Source: Pelomonas sp. SE-A7 (lineage in GTDB: Bacteria; Pseudomonadota; Gammaproteobacteria; Burkholderiales; Burkholderiaceae_C). From it: a DNA stretch of 64,000 bases. Positions 26,595 to 34,450 of this stretch are shown here, one piece after another (within the stretch, counting starts at the first letter, position 1; every line of letters begins with the position of its first letter). The stretch is taken from the NCBI RefSeq assembly GCF_030345705.1, contig NZ_JAUASW010000001.1, forward strand, positions 1,054,001 through 1,118,000, written 5' to 3'. The notes below the pieces were generated by a model, which worked only from the letters and a program-made list of their open reading frames with translations, ran no database searches and had not been told where the DNA came from. Position numbers and translations under genes: made by a program.

Positions 26595-28091
26595 ATGAGC
26601 GACAGCAAGACCTGGCACGACAGGGCCGCCACAGCCGCCATCGACGGCCGCGCCTTCATCAACGGCGAGCGCGTTGCGCTGGGCGAGAGCTTCGAGAAGC
26701 GCTCGCCCATAGACAACCGGCTGCTCGGCCCCATTGCCCGCGGCAACCGCGCCGAGGTGGATGCGGCCGTAGCATCAGCTCGCACGGCCTTTGCCGATGG
26801 CCGCTGGGCCTCCAAGCCGCCGGCCGCGCGCAAGAAGACGCTGCAGCGCTTTGCCGAACTGATCCTGGCGCATAGGGACGAACTGGCCCTGCTGGAGACG
26901 CTGGACGTGGGCAAGCCCATCCAGTACTCGCTGTCGGTCGACGTGGCCTCGGCGGCCCACTGCATACGCTGGTACGCCGAGGCCATAGACAAGGTCTACG
27001 ACGAGATTGCACCGACCGGCCCCAATGCCCTGGCCCTGATCCAGCGCGAGCCCATGGGCGTGATCGGCGTCATCGTGCCCTGGAACTATCCGATGCTGAT
27101 GGCGGCCTGGAAGCTGGGCCCGGCCCTGGCCACCGGCAATTCCGTGGTGCTCAAACCCAGCGAGAAATCACCGCTGACGGCCCTGCGCCTGGCCGAGATC
27201 GCGCTCGAGGCCGGCCTGCCGCCGGGCGTCTTCAATGTGGTGCCCGGCTACGGCCACGAGGCCGGCGAGGCCCTGGCCCTGCACATGGACGTGGATGCCC
27301 TGGGCTTCACCGGCTCCACGCGAACCGGCCGGCGCATGCTGGAGTACGCCGGCCGCTCCAACCTGAAGCGGGTCTACAACGAGCTGGGCGGCAAGTCGGC
27401 CTTCGTGGTCTTCGAGGACTTCGGCGACATAGAGCGCGCCGCCAAGACCGTGGCCGCCAGCATGTTCTTCAACAGCGGCCAGAGCTGCAATGCGCCTTCA
27501 CGGGTGCTGGTCCACGAAAGCGTCGCGGACCGGTTCGTCGAGATCGTCGCGGCCCAGGCGCCGCGCCACCAGCCGGCCGATCCGCTGGCACCCGAGACCC
27601 GCATGGGCAGCATCGTCGACGAGGTCCAGCTGAAGACGGTGATGGGCTACATCGAATCGGGCAAGGCCGAAGGCGCCCGGGCCATCGTCGGCGGCCGCCA
27701 GGTGCGCAGCGAGACCGGCGGTTTCTATGTCGAGCCCACGGTGTTCGACGGCGCCACGCCCGCCATGCGCATAGTCCGCGAGGAGATCTTCGGCCCGGTG
27801 ATGAGCGTGCTGCGGTTCAAGACCGAGGCCGAAGCCATCGCCCTGGCCAACGACTCGCCCTATGGGCTGCAGGCCAGCGTCTGGAGCGACACGCTGTCTC
27901 GCGCCCATCGCGTCGCCAGAGCGCTGCGGGCCGGCACGGTCCATGTGAACCAGTACGACGAGGACGACATCACCGCGCCCTTCGGCGGCTACAAGCAGAG
28001 CGGCAACGGCCGCGACAAGTCGCTGCATGCGCTTGAGAAGTACACCGAGATCAAGACCACCTGGCTGCGAATAGACGGCAGCGGCGGCTGA
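26595..28091 (+). CDS. puuC: Gamma-glutamyl-aminobutyraldehyde dehydrogenase-like ALDH (PuuC-like)
   Basis: 498 residues, NAD(P)+-dependent aldehyde dehydrogenase. Catalytic residues are visible: Asn164 in PWNYP, Glu263 in ELGGKS and Cys298 in NSGQSCNA. The sequence belongs to the PuuC/BetB-type ALDH group, which oxidises amino-aldehydes, and the operon context points to gamma-glutamyl-aminobutyraldehyde. No PuuB-type oxidase is present, so the upstream aminotransferase probably makes the aldehyde. Confidence 0.9.
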   Translation: MSDSKTWHDRAATAAIDGRAFINGERVALGESFEKRSPIDNRLLGPIARGNRAEVDAAVASARTAFADGRWASKPPAARKKTLQRFAELILAHRDELALLETLDVGKPIQYSLSVDVASAAHCIRWYAEAIDKVYDEIAPTGPNALALIQREPMGVIGVIVPWNYPMLMAAWKLGPALATGNSVVLKPSEKSPLTALRLAEIALEAGLPPGVFNVVPGYGHEAGEALALHMDVDALGFTGSTRTGRRMLEYAGRSNLKRVYNELGGKSAFVVFEDFGDIERAAKTVAASMFFNSGQSCNAPSRVLVHESVADRFVEIVAAQAPRHQPADPLAPETRMGSIVDEVQLKTVMGYIESGKAEGARAIVGGRQVRSETGGFYVEPTVFDGATPAMRIVREEIFGPVMSVLRFKTEAEAIALANDSPYGLQASVWSDTLSRAHRVARALRAGTVHVNQYDEDDITAPFGGYKQSGNGRDKSLHALEKYTEIKTTWLRIDGSGG

Positions 28092-28114
28092 GCGGCCGAG
28101 GCCTTGTCAGCCGC
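28084..28114. terminator. Inverted repeat spanning two convergent stop codons
   Basis: An 8-bp perfect inverted repeat with a 15-base loop contains the TGA of the aldehyde dehydrogenase gene in one arm and the stop of the facing membrane-protein gene in the other. There is no T tract, so it is at best a weak bidirectional terminator. Confidence 0.35.
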
Positions 28115-28790
28115 GCCAGATGACGGCGGCGCCCAGCACGATCATCCAGAGCGGCAGCAGGTAGTTGTTGATGTCGGCCAGCCACTGCACCCGGTCGGTG
28201 ATGTTGCGCAGTGCGCCAATGAAGAACAGCAGGCCGAACAGGGCGCCGGCCAGGCCCAGCCAGCTGGGGTAGCGCGAATCCAGCCCCATGGCCACGCCGC
28301 TGAGGGCGAAGAAGAATGCCAGGCAGACCTCGCCCAGGAACTCGCCTATGTAGTTGCCGAGGTAGAGGTTGAGCCCGCGGAACAGCGCCGACAGCGTATG
28401 CCGGGACTCGGGGCCGGCGCTCTCGTAGGCACGGGCCAGCTCCCAATGCAGGCTGGGCCAGCGCATCAGGCCCAGGCACATGGCCAGGGCACCCACGGCC
28501 GCGAAGAGGCGGGCCAGCGCCATCAGGCCCGAGCTGGACGGCAGCGCCGCCGATACGCCGCCGGCGCCCAGGATCAGCAACAGGGGCAGCACGGCATAAA
28601 GAGCCCAGACCGCCCGCATCGTCGAGCCGCCACTCCGCAGCCGGGGCAGGACCTGCTCGGCCTCGCCGTCCAGCACCTGCGGATAGTCGAAGCGCGCAGC
28701 GAGATAGCTGAACACGGCCACGAAGGCCAGGGCGCCGATGATCAGCGCGAGGCCGCCGATCAGGGCCAGGGGTGAGGATGCATGCGGCAT
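28107..28790 (-). CDS. Membrane protein, DUF4386-like
   Basis: 227 residues with about six or seven membrane helices. The sequence is reminiscent of the uncharacterised DUF4386 group, with a first helix pair, a central loop holding charged residues (ESAGPESRHTLSALFRGLN) and a final NNYLLPLWMIVLGAA helix. I do not recognise a function. An AAGGAG site 8 bases before the ATG supports the start. Confidence 0.75.
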   Translation of the reverse strand: MPHASSPLALIGGLALIIGALAFVAVFSYLAARFDYPQVLDGEAEQVLPRLRSGGSTMRAVWALYAVLPLLLILGAGGVSAALPSSSGLMALARLFAAVGALAMCLGLMRWPSLHWELARAYESAGPESRHTLSALFRGLNLYLGNYIGEFLGEVCLAFFFALSGVAMGLDSRYPSWLGLAGALFGLLFFIGALRNITDRVQWLADINNYLLPLWMIVLGAAVIWRG

Positions 28791-28865
28791 GGGCGGGGCT
28801 CCTTGGTCGCCCGACTTTGCGCGAAGCAGCGCCGGAGATGCATCGGAGCTTCCCCGATGCCGGAC

Positions 28866-30479
28866 TCAGCCGCCCTGCTTCAGCCCCTTGCCCGCCCGCG
28901 CGCCCGAGTGCTTGCCCGCCTCGACCGTGAGCACGCCGTTCACCACCACGGCCTCGAAGCCTTCCGAGAACTGGTGCGGACTTTCGAAGGTCGCCCGGTC
29001 CTTCACCGTCTTGTCGTCGAAGACCACGATGTCGGCCGCATAGCCGGGCCTGAGCAGGCCGCGGTCCTTCAGCGAGAAGCGCTGGGCGGCCAGCGAGGTC
29101 ATGCGGCGCACCGCTTCCTCCAGCCGCATCACCTGCTCCTCGCGCACGTACTTGCCCAGCACCCGGGCATTCGTGCCGTAGCCGCGCGGATGCGGATGGC
29201 CCTTGCCGTTTTGCACGCCGCTGTCGGCGCCGACCATGGCGAAGGGGTAGGCCATGATGCGCTTCACGTCTTCCTCGCTCATGCCGTGGAAGGTCATCTG
29301 GGCGCCGCCGGCCTGCACGATGTCGAGCAGGGTCTCGATCTCGGACTCCATGGTCGCCGGACGGCCGCGCTGCAGATTGATCTGGCTGATGTTGCGGCCG
29401 TTGAGGCTGGCATCGGCGCCGTGACGGGCCACGACGGCGTATGAGAAATCGGGCCGCTTGCCGCGCCTGGCGCTGGCCAGGATGTCGGCGGCAATGCGTT
29501 GGCGCGTGGGCGCGTCCTGCAGCCGCAGCCGGATCTGCTCCTGGCCGCCCTCCACCGCCCAGTCGGGCAGCATCACCGTGAGCTGGGTGCTCGAAGCCGT
29601 GTACGGGTACTGGTCTATGGTCACGTCCAGGCCGTCGGCGCGGGCCTTCTCGATCAGGGCCAGGGTCTCCTTCGATCGGCCCCAATTGGCCGGCGCACCG
29701 ACCTTGAAATGCGAGATCTGCACCGGCAGGCCGGCCTGGCGGCCTATGTCCAGCGCCTCGTTGATCGCCTCGACCACCTTGGACGCCTCGTCGCGGATAT
29801 GCGAGGCATAGACCCCGTGGTGGCGGGCCGCCGCCTTGGCCAGGCCCACGACCTCGGGCGTGTCGCTGTACAGGCCTGGCAGGTAGATCAGGCCGGTGGA
29901 CAGGCCCACCGCCCCCTCGCGCATGGCTTGATCCACCAGCGCCTCCATGCGCTGCTGCTCCTCGGCCGTGGCGGCGCGTCGGGCCAGGCCCATGACCTGG
30001 CGGCGCACCGTGTTGTGGCCGACCAGGCTGGCCACGTTGATCGAGGTGCCGCCGACCTTGCCCATCTGCTCGAAGAAGGACTGGATGCCCTTGTCCTCCG
30101 AGCTTCCGCAGTTGCCGGTGACCACGGTGGTGACGCCATCCTGCACGAAGTTGTCGGCCGTGGGCCGCTCGAACAGGCCGCCCTCGATGTGGCCATGGGT
30201 GTCTATGAATCCGGGCGCCACGATGCGGTCGCGCGCCTCGATCACACGGCGCGCCTTGGCCCCGGCCAGCGGGCCTATGGCAGCGATGCGGCCATCCTTG
30301 ACCGCCAGATCGGCACGGTACCAGGCGTTGCCGCTGCCATCGACGATGCGGCCGCCGCGTATCAAGAGGTCGAATTCCGGCGGCTGCAGCTGGGGCGGCG
30401 TGGCCGGACCGGCACAGGCGACCAGCAGGCCGGCAAGAAACAGGGGCGCGAGCAGACGGCGGTAGGCCGGAGACTTCAT
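28866..30479 (-). CDS. N-acyl-D-amino-acid deacylase (D-aminoacylase) lipoprotein
   Basis: 537 residues, amidohydrolase superfamily. The N-terminus is a lipoprotein signal with Cys22 in LLVACAG. The metal-binding HxH is in PGFIDTHGHIEG, further ligands are in ISHFKVG and the late GADSGV segment, and GNCGSS is typical of D-aminoacylases. Such enzymes release D-amino acids from N-acyl derivatives; an envelope location suggests a role in peptide or wall turnover. The reading frame stays open 1 kb upstream of the ATG, but that part runs antisense to the sigma-factor gene and is not coding. Confidence 0.88.
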   Translation of the reverse strand: MKSPAYRRLLAPLFLAGLLVACAGPATPPQLQPPEFDLLIRGGRIVDGSGNAWYRADLAVKDGRIAAIGPLAGAKARRVIEARDRIVAPGFIDTHGHIEGGLFERPTADNFVQDGVTTVVTGNCGSSEDKGIQSFFEQMGKVGGTSINVASLVGHNTVRRQVMGLARRAATAEEQQRMEALVDQAMREGAVGLSTGLIYLPGLYSDTPEVVGLAKAAARHHGVYASHIRDEASKVVEAINEALDIGRQAGLPVQISHFKVGAPANWGRSKETLALIEKARADGLDVTIDQYPYTASSTQLTVMLPDWAVEGGQEQIRLRLQDAPTRQRIAADILASARRGKRPDFSYAVVARHGADASLNGRNISQINLQRGRPATMESEIETLLDIVQAGGAQMTFHGMSEEDVKRIMAYPFAMVGADSGVQNGKGHPHPRGYGTNARVLGKYVREEQVMRLEEAVRRMTSLAAQRFSLKDRGLLRPGYAADIVVFDDKTVKDRATFESPHQFSEGFEAVVVNGVLTVEAGKHSGARAGKGLKQGG

Positions 30480-30603
30480 GGCGGCTATCCAGGGACGAGG
30501 TGGGCCATTATGGAAATCCGGCGGCGCCCGGCAACGTTTACGCTGCGCAGGCGGGCGCTGCACGCCCCGGCGGCCGGCAATTTCGCCCGGCCCGGCGCCT
30601 CGC

Positions 30604-30632
30604 TTGAACCTTTTGCGCCGCGGCTGGCATAC
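30604..30632 (+). promoter_or_regulatory. Candidate ECF-type promoter for the sigma factor gene
   Basis: TTGAACCTTTT resembles the GAAC-type -35 element of ECF sigma factors and is followed about 16 bases later by GGCATACA, close to the ATG at 30651. It could be an autoregulated promoter. The predicted leader would be very short, which weakens the call. Confidence 0.3.
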
Positions 30633-30650
30633 AAGCGGTACTGAAACGGG

Positions 30651-31286
30651 ATGGACATGCCGAACTGGCAGATCTTCAAGCGCGGTCGACAGGCCACGCC
30701 GGCCTCGCCGTCGGCCGCTGGCCGGAGCGACGCCGAGGCCCAGGAACTGCAGCTGCTGCGCGGCGTGCAGCGCGGCCGCATGTCCGATTTCGAAGCCCTC
30801 TACCGGCTCTACCATCCGCGGCTGCAGCGCTTCGTGCTGCACCTGACCCGGCAGGCCGATCTGGTCGACGAGATCCTGGACGACACCCTGCTGGTGGTCT
30901 GGCAGCGCGCCGACCGCTTCGACGGCAGCAGCAAGCTCTCGACCTGGATATTCGGCATCGCCTACCGCAAGTCGCTGAAGGCGCTGAGCCGGCTCGACCT
31001 GCCGCAGGAAGACCCGCAACAAGACGAGCAGGCCGACCCGTCCCCGGGACCCGAGCAGCAGCTCGGCCATGCGCAGCGCCTGGGGCGTCTGAAAGCAGCG
31101 CTCGGTGAACTGTCGGCCGATCACCGGGCGGTGATCGAGCTCTGCTATTTCCACGACATGAGCCATGCCGAGATCGCCCAGGTGGTGGGCTGCCCGCCCG
31201 AGACGGTCAAGACCCGCATGTTCTATGCCCGTCGCCGGCTGCGCAGCCTGGTGGCCGAGCTGTATGACGGCCCGGCCGTCGAATGA
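30651..31286 (+). CDS. ECF-type RNA polymerase sigma factor
   Basis: 211 residues. Region 2 (FEALYRLYHPRLQRFVLHLTR, then LDDTLLVVWQRADRFDGSS and TWIFGIAYRK) and region 4 (LSADHRAVIELCYFHDMSHA, then VVGCPPETVKTRMFYARRRL) are both complete, separated by an acidic linker rich in Gln, Asp and Pro. The gene is followed 10 bases later by a zinc-finger anti-sigma factor, so it should be held inactive until a signal arrives. A second ATG at 30657 is possible. Confidence 0.93.
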   Translation: MDMPNWQIFKRGRQATPASPSAAGRSDAEAQELQLLRGVQRGRMSDFEALYRLYHPRLQRFVLHLTRQADLVDEILDDTLLVVWQRADRFDGSSKLSTWIFGIAYRKSLKALSRLDLPQEDPQQDEQADPSPGPEQQLGHAQRLGRLKAALGELSADHRAVIELCYFHDMSHAEIAQVVGCPPETVKTRMFYARRRLRSLVAELYDGPAVE

Positions 31287-31296
31287 GTTGTCCATC

Positions 31297-31929
31297 ATGA
31301 GTACCGTCATTCCCATCGACCGAGATCCCCATGCCGCCGTGCTGGCCCAACTGCCCTGGTATGCCCGCGGCCAGCTGGACGATGCCGAGATGCAGGAGCT
31401 GCAGCAGCACCTGCTGGCTTGTCCGGCCTGCCGCGCCGAGCTGGAAACCGAGCCGCCGCTGCGCTCGCTGCTGGCCACGATGCCGCTGGGCGAAGGCCGC
31501 CTGGGCAGCGCCGACGCCGGCCTGGCCCGGGTGATGCAGCGCATTCAGGGCAACGACAAGGCCCCGAACCCGGCCAGGCAGGGCCCGCGCTGGCTGGTCT
31601 GGACCGCCGGACTGCAAGGCGGGGCCATCGCGATGCTGCTCTTGATGCTGGTCTGGACCCGTATCGATCCGCCGGCCTACCGCGGCCTGTCCGGCCCGGC
31701 GCCGGCCACCCAGGCTCAGGCCCTGGTGATCTTCGGCCCCGAGGCCAGCGAAAGGCAGATGAGGGCCGCGCTGCAGAACGCCGGCATGACCCTGGTCGGC
31801 GGCCCCACCGAGAGCGGCGCCTATGTGCTGCGCCTGCCGGCCACCGACCAGAAGGCCGCGCTGGAGCGGCTGCGCCGGCAAGCCGGCGTGCAGCTCGCCG
31901 AGGCGCTGGATCCGGGGAGCCTGCGTTGA
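31297..31929 (+). CDS. Anti-sigma factor with N-terminal zinc finger (ZAS)
   Basis: 210 residues. The N-terminal zinc-binding motif is HLLACPAC (H38, C42, C45), then one membrane helix at about residues 103-120, then a periplasmic domain of about 90 residues with FGPEASERQMRAALQNAGM, a fold seen in anti-sigma/protease-associated domains. It would bind the upstream sigma factor on the cytoplasmic side. Its TGA overlaps the TTG start of the S8 protease gene. Confidence 0.88.
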   Translation: MSTVIPIDRDPHAAVLAQLPWYARGQLDDAEMQELQQHLLACPACRAELETEPPLRSLLATMPLGEGRLGSADAGLARVMQRIQGNDKAPNPARQGPRWLVWTAGLQGGAIAMLLLMLVWTRIDPPAYRGLSGPAPATQAQALVIFGPEASERQMRAALQNAGMTLVGGPTESGAYVLRLPATDQKAALERLRRQAGVQLAEALDPGSLR

Positions 31930-33161
31930 ACGCGTGGCGGCGCCTGGCCGGTCTGCTGGTCGCAAGTCTGACCTTGGCCTGCAGCCTCTCCGCAGCCGCG
32001 GCGGACGAGCCAGAGCCGCCGATGGCCGAGGCAGCCGAGCGCCAGTTGCTGGTGATGCTGCCCTTGCCCAAGCCGCATTTCCGGCCCGGTGGCGGCTACG
32101 GTGGCAGTTACGGTGAAGGACTGAGCTCGCCGGCCCGCCGGCGCCTGGCGGCCGAGCTGGCCCGGCTGCACGGCCTGGAGCTGCAGCGCGACTGGCCCAT
32201 GCAGCCCATAGGTGTGGATTGCTTCGTGATGCGCCTGCCCGCAGGCGACGACCGGCCGCCGCAGCAGGTGGCCGAGCAGCTGGCCAAAGACCCGCGCATC
32301 GCCTGGGCCCAGGCCATGCAGGTTTTCCGCACCCAGGCCGACACCCGGCACAAGCCGCTGTTCGCCGCCCAGCCGGCCGCTAGCCAGTGGCAGCTGGCCG
32401 AACTGCACCGGCTGGCCACCGGCCGCGGCGTCCAGGTGGCCGTGATCGACAGCGGCATCGCGGCCCAGCATCCCGAGCTGGTCGGCCAGGTGATCGCCAA
32501 CGAAAACCTGGTCGACGAGCGCCCGACGCCGGCCGAGAGCCATGGCACGGCCGTGGCCGGCATCATCGCGGCGCGGGCCGACACGGCCCAGGGCGGCATT
32601 GGCATTGCGCCCCAGGCCCGGCTGCTCGGCCTGCGTGCCTGCGTGCAGCGCAGCGAGACCGAGACCCTCTGCACCAGCCTCAGCCTGGCCAAGGCCCTGC
32701 TCGCGGCCCTGCAGCGCGGCACGCCGGTGATCAATATGAGCCTGACCGGTCCGCCCGACCGCTTGCTGGCCACGCTGATCGACCAGGCCACGGCGCGCGG
32801 CCAGCAGGTCGTAGCAGCGCTGGACCGCGGCGCGGCCAGCTTCCCGGCTTCGCACCCCGGCGTGCTCGCCGTGGCCGATGCGCCGCCGCTGCCCAGCGGG
32901 GCGGTGCTGGCACCGGGACGCGATGTGCCCAGCACCCAGACCTCCGGCTGGGGCCTGGTGTCGGGCTCCTCGTTCTCGGCCGCCCATGTGTCTGGCCTGC
33001 TGGCCCTGATGCGAGAGCTGGGCGGCAGCCGCGAAGCCCTCAGTCGCGGCGCCCTGGTCACCGACGCCAACGGACGCATCGACGCCTGCGCCAGCCTGCT
33101 GGCGCGCAGCAGCAGCGGCACGGTCGTCCATTGCCATCGCCTGGTAAAAACGCCGGAGTGA
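31926..33161 (+). CDS. S8 (subtilisin-like) serine peptidase
   Basis: 411 residues, exported. After a signal peptide (cleavage near ASLSAAAA^DE) comes a roughly 140-residue region with a Gly-rich GGGYGGSYGEG stretch that may be a propeptide. The catalytic triad is Asp175 (VAVIDSGI), His206 (ESHGTAVAG) and Ser349 (SGSSFSAAH). The position that normally holds the oxyanion-hole Asn (AAGNxG) reads AALDRG, with Asp300, a change also known in the convertase PC2. The start is a TTG overlapping the anti-sigma stop, so expression should be coupled to the sigma pair. It could process a secreted partner or cleave the anti-sigma factor. Confidence 0.87.
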   Translation: MNAWRRLAGLLVASLTLACSLSAAAADEPEPPMAEAAERQLLVMLPLPKPHFRPGGGYGGSYGEGLSSPARRRLAAELARLHGLELQRDWPMQPIGVDCFVMRLPAGDDRPPQQVAEQLAKDPRIAWAQAMQVFRTQADTRHKPLFAAQPAASQWQLAELHRLATGRGVQVAVIDSGIAAQHPELVGQVIANENLVDERPTPAESHGTAVAGIIAARADTAQGGIGIAPQARLLGLRACVQRSETETLCTSLSLAKALLAALQRGTPVINMSLTGPPDRLLATLIDQATARGQQVVAALDRGAASFPASHPGVLAVADAPPLPSGAVLAPGRDVPSTQTSGWGLVSGSSFSAAHVSGLLALMRELGGSREALSRGALVTDANGRIDACASLLARSSSGTVVHCHRLVKTPE

Positions 33162-33892
33162 TGCTGACCACCGTCCTGCCGCCCCACCCCCAGCAAGCGC
33201 GCAGCGGCCGGCCCGGTCTGCGCGCTTTCGCTTGCTGGCTCGCGTTGTCGGCGCCGCTGGCGGCCCAGGCCGAACTGGGCGGCACGGTCTCGTTGCACTC
33301 CGACCTGCGCTACCGCGGCGTCTCGCTGAGTGCCGGCAAGCCGCAGGCCCAGCTGGACCTGGCCTATGACGGCACCGAGGGCTGGTATGGCGGCGCCCTG
33401 GTCAGCCATGTGGACTTCTATGCGCGCAGCGAGAGCAGCTTGCTGCTCGGCTACCTGGGCCGGGTGATGCCGCTGGCTCCAGGCCTGGACTGGGAGCTGG
33501 GCGCCAGCGCCAGCCACTACCCGGGCAAGGACTTCTACAACTACCAGGAGCTCTACCTGGGCCTGCTGGGCGAACGCTGGCAGGCCCGGCTCTACCACTC
33601 GCCGCGCTATTACGGCAGGCCGCTGTCCACGCTCTACGCCGAGCTGAGCCTGCGCTGGCCACTGGCAGCGCGCCTGGACGGCTTCGTAGGCCTGGGCTAC
33701 CTGAGCACGCGCGACGACACCCGCAATCCTCATGGCCCCAGCCGGCTGGACACACGCAGCGGCCTGGCCCTGCGCCTGGGCCAGGTCGAGCTGCAACTGG
33801 CCCATGTGACGCTCAGCCGCGGCGGTCCCTACGCCGGGCCGTTCGAGACGGACCGGCGCCGCTGGACGCTGAGCAGCAGCCTGGCGTTCTGA
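33161..33892 (+). CDS. Outer-membrane beta-barrel-like protein (TIGR02001-like)
   Basis: 243 residues. The N-terminal signal ends near APLAAQAE, and the mature part begins GGTVSLHSDLRYRGVSLSAGKP, which resembles the TIGR02001 family of uncharacterised outer-membrane proteins. The rest alternates polar and hydrophobic residues, ends in Phe (SSLAF) and should form a barrel. The ATG overlaps the protease stop by one base (TGATG). Confidence 0.78.
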   Translation: MLTTVLPPHPQQARSGRPGLRAFACWLALSAPLAAQAELGGTVSLHSDLRYRGVSLSAGKPQAQLDLAYDGTEGWYGGALVSHVDFYARSESSLLLGYLGRVMPLAPGLDWELGASASHYPGKDFYNYQELYLGLLGERWQARLYHSPRYYGRPLSTLYAELSLRWPLAARLDGFVGLGYLSTRDDTRNPHGPSRLDTRSGLALRLGQVELQLAHVTLSRGGPYAGPFETDRRRWTLSSSLAF

Positions 33893-33905
33893 TCCCCGGC
33901 CCTTT

Positions 33906-33943
33906 GATCGATTGATTGATCGATTGATCGATGGATTGATTGA
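33906..33943 (+). repeat. Degenerate GATY tetranucleotide repeat
   Basis: Nine consecutive units of GAT followed by C, T or G, then GA, in the 114-base gap between the barrel gene and the monoheme lipoprotein gene. It is an AT-rich island in GC-rich DNA. The units are not identical, so slippage may be limited. Confidence 0.85.
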
Positions 33944-34006
33944 ACCGGCGCGACCCGCCGCGGAATCCATGGGCAGCGCCATCGGCGAAGGCGCGAAGGA
34001 CGGCCC

Positions 34007-34450
34007 ATGAAATCAAGACTGACCCTTGCGTCCCTGCTGTTGGCCGCCCTGCTGGCCAGCTGTGGAGGCGGCAGCGGCGAGGGACTGGACAGCAACGGCA
34101 GGCCCCTGGGCGAAGGAACCGATCCGGGCGGACCGCTGATCGCCACCCACGCTTCCATCCAGGCTCATGTGTTCACGCCCAAGTGCACGGCCTGCCATGC
34201 CGGCGCCGCAGCGCCCCAGGGCCTGCGGCTGGATGCGGCCAACAGCTACGACATGCTGGTCGGCGTCAGCGCCGTCGAGGTGTCCTCGCTGCGCCGCGTA
34301 CTCGCCGGCAACCCGGACCAGAGCTATCTGATCCAGAAGCTGGAAGGCCATGCCGCCGTGGGAGCCCGCATGCCCCTGGGTGGCCCCTACCTCGATGCCG
34401 ACACGGTCGCCAAGATCCGCCAATGGATCAGCAACGGAGCCCCGCGATGA
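34007..34450 (+). CDS. Monoheme c-type cytochrome-like lipoprotein
   Basis: 147 residues. A lipoprotein signal (LLASC, Cys19) precedes a Gly/Ser-rich linker and one heme c site, CTACH (C60, C63, H64). Met122 in ARMPLGG is a plausible distal ligand and the C-terminal ADTVAKIRQWISNGA helix is typical of planctomycete-type or class I cytochrome c domains. A GAAGGA site lies 6 bases before the ATG. The stop overlaps the next gene, which also carries a heme motif. Confidence 0.85.
   Translation: MKSRLTLASLLLAALLASCGGGSGEGLDSNGRPLGEGTDPGGPLIATHASIQAHVFTPKCTACHAGAAAPQGLRLDAANSYDMLVGVSAVEVSSLRRVLAGNPDQSYLIQKLEGHAAVGARMPLGGPYLDADTVAKIRQWISNGAPR

Noticed and set aside
28866..31544. 892-codon minus-strand frame extending the D-aminoacylase upstream
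   Set aside because: The extension is antisense to the sigma and anti-sigma genes, whereas the lipoprotein signal begins at the ATG at 30479.
33906..33943. CRISPR-like repeats
   Set aside because: The units are only four bases, contiguous and degenerate; there are no spacers or cas genes.
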